Both the position numbers and the translations under genes were made by a program. A model generated the notes under the pieces. It did no database searches and had not been told where the DNA came from. It saw only the letters and a list, made by a program, of their open reading frames with translations. From Hyphomicrobiales bacterium (lineage in GTDB: Bacteria; Pseudomonadota; Alphaproteobacteria; Rhizobiales; Beijerinckiaceae), in assembly GCA_930633525.1 (NCBI GenBank), contig CAKNFP010000002.1, forward strand, positions 186,001 through 250,000: 64,000 nt of DNA, written 5' to 3'. Of the stretch, positions 60,830 through 64,000 are shown in pieces. The stretch's first letter is position 1, and each line of letters starts with the position of its first letter.

Positions 60830-61963
60830 TCAGGAGACGAAAAGCTTTCTATCGATCCGGGTCAACCTTTCGGCGCCGTCAGCGGTCACCAGGATTGTTT
60901 CGCTGAAGGCCATCCCCTCGGCCCAGGTGTACATGTGGAAGACCATGCCCTCCTCAAGGGTCCACTCCGAATTCGCCAGGAAGACACGGGTGAAATCGCT
61001 GGTGCGGGGAATGGTCACGAGCCCGAGGGTGTAACCTGTGATGTTGGTATAGCTCTCGCGCAAGCCAGCCTTCAACACGCCGTCGCGCAGGATGGCGTCG
61101 ACCTCGCCGGCATGAGCACCCGGTCGCATGGCCCGGAATTGTGCATCTTGCAGGCTGATGAGCGCTTGCGCGGCCTCCTGTTGCCGCGTGCTGGGCGCCC
61201 CGATCGAAACCGGACGCATGGAGCGTGCAGTATAGCCCCGCAGATGCGGGACCATCTCAATATGCACGATATCGCCATTGGCCAGGATGCGGTTGCCCAA
61301 TCCGCCATGCAGAGTGCTGGAGCGTGGGCCAGACTGCATCAGGAGAAGCCGCGTATTGTCCGCGCCAGCTTTCAAGGCAGCGCCTGTTATGGCGGCCGCG
61401 ACTTCGCGCTCGGGCACGCCAGCCCGTGATGCCTCGGCGCCGGCGAGCGTCGCGACATCGCAGATGCCGGCGCACCGCCGGAGATAGTCGATTTCGCGCG
61501 GCGATTTCCTCAGCCGCTGCTCCCACATATGCCCGGCGAAGTCGACGAAGGCGGCTTCACTCAAAGCAACCTTGAAGGCGTCGAGGCGCTTGGGAAGGAG
61601 AATATGAGAGTCTGTCTCCACTGCGATGCGGCTCTTGCCGTAGCCGCGGCGCTTTAGTTCTGCGATGACGATCGCGATCGGATTTTCACCGTCGTCAAAT
61701 AGAACATGATCGGTGGTCCAGCTCATCTCTTCGAGCATAGGCCCGTCGAGTGACCGCACGATCATCACGGGCTCGCCGGTTCGCGGCATCAGACAGCACT
61801 GATACATGGCCGCGGTTGGTATATGGCCCGTGAAATAGGCGAGGTGCTCGAATTCGTCGATGATGAGTACATCAGCTCCCACATCAGCCATGCGTTTGCG
61901 TAGCACGGAGACGCGCTCGGCATATTCCTCCGGGGGGAAGGCGAAGACCTTGGTCGTGGACAT
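60830..61963 (-). CDS. M24 (pita-bread fold) protein with degenerate metal site, creatinase-like
   Basis: 377 residues. N-terminal creatinase domain (DVLIIDEFEHLAYFTGHIPT) plus pita-bread C-domain. Where metallopeptidases have two Asp ligands (D-F-...-G-Y-x-x-D), this reads DIVHIEMVPHLRGYTARSMR: Glu236 and Ala246 replace them. The GHGIG-type His region reads GYTLGLVTIPRTS, so the His is lost too. Glu355 (FSETILV) remains and His219 (SSTLHGG) is present. Creatinase also lacks metals and has a similar GY-x-A segment, so a metal-free hydrolase of a guanidino or amide compound is possible. It lies 18 bp behind the canonical M24 gene. Confidence 0.82.
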   Translation of the reverse strand: MSTTKVFAFPPEEYAERVSVLRKRMADVGADVLIIDEFEHLAYFTGHIPTAAMYQCCLMPRTGEPVMIVRSLDGPMLEEMSWTTDHVLFDDGENPIAIVIAELKRRGYGKSRIAVETDSHILLPKRLDAFKVALSEAAFVDFAGHMWEQRLRKSPREIDYLRRCAGICDVATLAGAEASRAGVPEREVAAAITGAALKAGADNTRLLLMQSGPRSSTLHGGLGNRILANGDIVHIEMVPHLRGYTARSMRPVSIGAPSTRQQEAAQALISLQDAQFRAMRPGAHAGEVDAILRDGVLKAGLRESYTNITGYTLGLVTIPRTSDFTRVFLANSEWTLEEGMVFHMYTWAEGMAFSETILVTADGAERLTRIDRKLFVS

Positions 61964-61981
61964 GGTAATAGTTCCGATGGC

Positions 61982-63082
61982 TCAGCCGAGACGAACGAGA
62001 TGGCGGGGAGACTGGGTCAGGCGCCGGGCACCGTCCGCCGTGACGACAACGATATCTTCGATACGAACACCCCAGCGACCAGGAACGTAGATGCCGGGTT
62101 CGTTAGAGAAAACCATCCCCACTTCGAGCGGCGTCGCGTTGCCTGCGACGATATAGGGCTCTTCATGAGCGGCGAGGCCGATACCGTGACCCAATCGATG
62201 AGTGAAATATGGCCCGAAGCCCTTCTTGGTGATGATGCGACGGCCGACCGCATCGATCTCCTCAGCCGGAACGCCGGGGCGCACCGCCTGGAAGGCGGCC
62301 TCCTGCGCTTCATGGACAACGTCATAGATCACTTGGAAATCCGGGCTTGGCTCGCCGGATACGGCAACGCGGCAAATGTCGCCATAGTAGCCGTCGAAAC
62401 AGCCCGCGAAATCGAAGACCACCGGCTCACCGGCGTTGATCACATGATCGCTGCCGTGATGCAGAGGGGAGGCGCCGTTGGCGCCGGCCCCGACATCGAC
62501 CCAACTGACCTCGCTGAAGCCTTCCTGCCGCATCAATCTGTCGATGTCGGCTCTCAGCTCAAGCTCTGTTCGGCCGACCATGGTTGGGGTCGCCTCGCAG
62601 AAACGTGCCCATACAGCGTCGATATGCGCGGCGGCCGCCGCGAGGGCCGCGATTTCCCCATCGCCCTTGATGCGGCGCTGGCCGTCGATGATGGGCGCGC
62701 CGGAATGCAGCACGACGTTCGGCATGAGAGCCGTCAACGCGATCAGGAACCCGCTCCAGAACTCAGGATTGACGGCGATCGTCTTGACGGAAGCTTCTTG
62801 CGCGAAATGGACGATCTGCGCGAGGGGATTGTCCGCCTCATCCCAGATTACAGTGCTCACATCAAGAATGCCCGAATAAAGCGGTGCCTGCAGGCGCGGT
62901 GTGAAGATGCGGTCATGGCCATCGCCGCCAATGGCCAGCGCGACGAAGCGTTCGGTCGCGATCGCGCTTTGGCCTGCGAAATATCGAAAACCTGCGCCCG
63001 GTCCAAGAATAAGCAGATCAAGACCAGCGGATCGCATGGCCTGACGGGCCCGATCGCGGCGCATGGAGAACGGTTCGGCCAT
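61982..63082 (-). CDS. M24 family Xaa-Pro dipeptidase/aminopeptidase
   Basis: 366 residues with a complete dinuclear metal site: Asp224 and Asp235 (VVFDFAGCFDGYYGDICRV), His299 (RLGHGIGLAAHEEPY), Glu328 (NEPGIYVPG) and Glu342 (RIEDIVVV). The N-terminal creatinase-like domain has LLILGPGAGFRYFAGQSAIA. It cleaves X-Pro bonds or related amides in the cytoplasm (no signal peptide). First gene of a minus-strand unit with the degenerate M24 gene and probably the flavin reductase. It is divergent from the SnoaL-M20 genes; the set may degrade a peptide-like or N-acyl compound. Confidence 0.9.
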   Translation of the reverse strand: MAEPFSMRRDRARQAMRSAGLDLLILGPGAGFRYFAGQSAIATERFVALAIGGDGHDRIFTPRLQAPLYSGILDVSTVIWDEADNPLAQIVHFAQEASVKTIAVNPEFWSGFLIALTALMPNVVLHSGAPIIDGQRRIKGDGEIAALAAAAAHIDAVWARFCEATPTMVGRTELELRADIDRLMRQEGFSEVSWVDVGAGANGASPLHHGSDHVINAGEPVVFDFAGCFDGYYGDICRVAVSGEPSPDFQVIYDVVHEAQEAAFQAVRPGVPAEEIDAVGRRIITKKGFGPYFTHRLGHGIGLAAHEEPYIVAGNATPLEVGMVFSNEPGIYVPGRWGVRIEDIVVVTADGARRLTQSPRHLVRLG

Positions 63083-63247
63083 GGGGAAACTTTCGTAACG
63101 GTGATGCAGTCGCCGCTAACAACGATTGAGAAGGCGCGCGGTTGATTGGCTATGGCATGCTGCATGCAGTGCGCTTACTGTGTGGCCGAGGCCGCTCAAT
63201 TGTCAAGCGCCCACGATCGTCATCATCAGTTTCTTCCGGAGATCATC

Positions 63248-63664
63248 ATGAACGAGACCACGACACCCCGCGCTGTCATTCTCAAGTACTACGACCTCGT
63301 CTGGGACAAGCGCCAGCCCGAGGCTATCGATAGTCTATTCGCACCGGGATATCTCAACCACGCAGGGGCTCGGGGCGTGCTCGCCGGCCCCGCAGGCATC
63401 CGCAAGAACTACGATTCGCTTGTTGGGGCCTTTCCGGACGTGCGCTTCACGCTGGACGACATACTCGTCGACGGCGACAAGGTCGTTGTCCGCTACACCA
63501 TGCTTGCCACCCACCAGGGCGAATTTCAGGGACGTGCGGCGACAGGCCGTGCCGTGACCGTGCCGGGCATCGGGATCTACAGGGTTGCCGACGGCCAAAT
63601 TCAGGAGAGCTGGGTGTTGCGCGACAGCCTCGTGCTCCAGCGTCAGCTCGACGAAGCGGTCTGA
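63248..63664 (+). CDS. SnoaL-like / ester cyclase family protein
   Basis: 138 residues, NTF2-like fold. Motifs: VILKYYDLVWDKRQPEAIDS, LFAPGYLNHAG, GPAGIRKNYDSLVGAFPDVR, FTLDDILVDGDKVVVRYTML and QESWVLRDSLVLQRQL. Such small proteins are isomerases, cyclases or hydrolases, or have no known activity. ATG 63248 with CCGGAG upstream is chosen; the frame is open 34 codons further without family similarity. Ten bp before the M20 peptidase. Confidence 0.82.
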   Translation: MNETTTPRAVILKYYDLVWDKRQPEAIDSLFAPGYLNHAGARGVLAGPAGIRKNYDSLVGAFPDVRFTLDDILVDGDKVVVRYTMLATHQGEFQGRAATGRAVTVPGIGIYRVADGQIQESWVLRDSLVLQRQLDEAV

Positions 63665-63674
63665 GGGAAATCAC

Positions 63675-64000
63675 GTGACGGATTGGCGGCACTATCTCGA
63701 TGAGCGCCAGGCGGCTTTCGTCGAGGAGCTCAAGAACTTCCTGCGTATTCCGAGCATCTCCGCCGATCCGGCCCACTTGCCGGATGTCGATCGCGCGGCG
63801 GAGTGGGTGGCGGCCCGCCTTCGGGCCGCCGGCCTTGACCATGTGGATGTGCTGCGCGCAGGGCGCTATCCCATGGTCTATGGAGACTGGCTTGACGCAC
63901 CGGGCCAACCCACCGTTCTCATATACGGCCATTTCGACGTGCAGCCGGTGGATCCCGTCGAAGCCTGGATCGATCCCCCGTTTTCGCCAGTCATTCGCGA
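63675..64000 (+). CDS. M20 family dipeptidase/deacylase (5' part only)
   Basis: Partial: GTG 63675 to the window end, 108 codons. Begins TDWRHYLDERQAAFVEELKN, then FLRIPSISADP (family-typical) and TVLIYGHFDVQPVDP, with the first zinc His and the catalytic Asp (H-F-D-V-Q-P). It resembles the CPG2/CNDP dipeptidase branch. GAGGGAAATCAC precedes the GTG. It continues beyond the window. Confidence 0.88.
   Translation, partial: MTDWRHYLDERQAAFVEELKNFLRIPSISADPAHLPDVDRAAEWVAARLRAAGLDHVDVLRAGRYPMVYGDWLDAPGQPTVLIYGHFDVQPVDPVEAWIDPPFSPVIR

Noticed and set aside
62000..63145. 381-codon plus-strand frame opposite the canonical M24 gene
   Set aside because: The M24 metal ligands are all on the minus strand; the plus frame has no recognisable domain.
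1..64000. tRNA, rRNA, CRISPR arrays, transposases or phage genes
   Set aside because: None recognised on either strand by eye; no long direct repeats or terminal inverted repeats found around any block.

Overview
The window is GC-rich, gene-dense DNA of an alphaproteobacterium, most probably of the order Hyphomicrobiales (Bosea/Chelatococcus/Beijerinckiaceae-like). The evidence is the density of solute transporters, Tat-exported hydrolases, a DUF982 protein, a urt/fmd cluster and codon use strongly biased to G/C at third positions. This placement is inferred from protein style, not from a marker gene. No rRNA, tRNA, CRISPR array, prophage or insertion sequence was seen. The region is accessory catabolic DNA: nearly every block is transporter + regulator + enzymes.

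Layout. (1) 1-3.6 kb: remains of a ribose-type sugar ABC operon in which both the permease and the binding protein are frame-broken, followed by an intact LVIVD beta-propeller protein. (2) 4-5.2 kb: an MFS exporter. (3) 5.5-12.4 kb (minus): one eight-gene operon holding a PrpB-like lyase, a TctCBA tripartite transporter and four homologues of the lower homoprotocatechuate pathway (isomerase, FAH-type decarboxylase/isomerase, hydratase, aldolase). A divergent IclR gene faces it, and three copies of an 11-bp palindrome lie between them. (4) 13.7-16.4 kb: two Tat-exported metallohydrolases. (5) 16.5-27.5 kb: a LuxR-type response regulator and a 1123-residue hybrid kinase whose sensor is an NCS1-permease-like domain plus a cysteine cluster, divergent from urtABCDE-fmdAB (urea/short-chain amide uptake, formamidase). 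(6) 27.6-32.8 kb: LysR, a TRAP transporter and an OHCU decarboxylase of urate degradation. Blocks 5 and 6 together look like a nitrogen/ureide scavenging region. (7) 32.8-34.2 kb: a globin-coupled diguanylate cyclase beside an AT-rich island. (8) 34.8-42.8 kb: LacI, class III aminotransferase, amidohydrolase, polar amino-acid ABC transporter and a mandelate-racemase-type enolase-superfamily enzyme. (9) 42.8-50.9 kb: sugar ABC transporter (no ATPase), sugar isomerase, LacI, two SDRs and a 2-hydroxyacid dehydrogenase. (10) 51-59.7 kb: DUF982, mannonate dehydratase, and a minus-strand cluster gpsA - HAD phosphatase - GT20 synthase - binding protein - two permeases that reads as a compatible-solute (glucosylglycerol-type) synthesis and retrieval unit. 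(11) 60.2-64 kb: flavin reductase, two M24 peptidase-family proteins (one with a degenerate metal site), a SnoaL-like protein and the start of an M20 peptidase.

The most interesting points are the permease-like sensor kinase next to urt/fmd, the gpsA-phosphatase-GT20-ABC osmolyte cluster with a perfect 14-bp palindrome at its putative promoter, the triple IclR-type operator, hairpins at several binding-protein/permease junctions, and the M24 protein lacking its Asp metal ligands. Functions are assigned from recognised family motifs read by eye; no database search was run.
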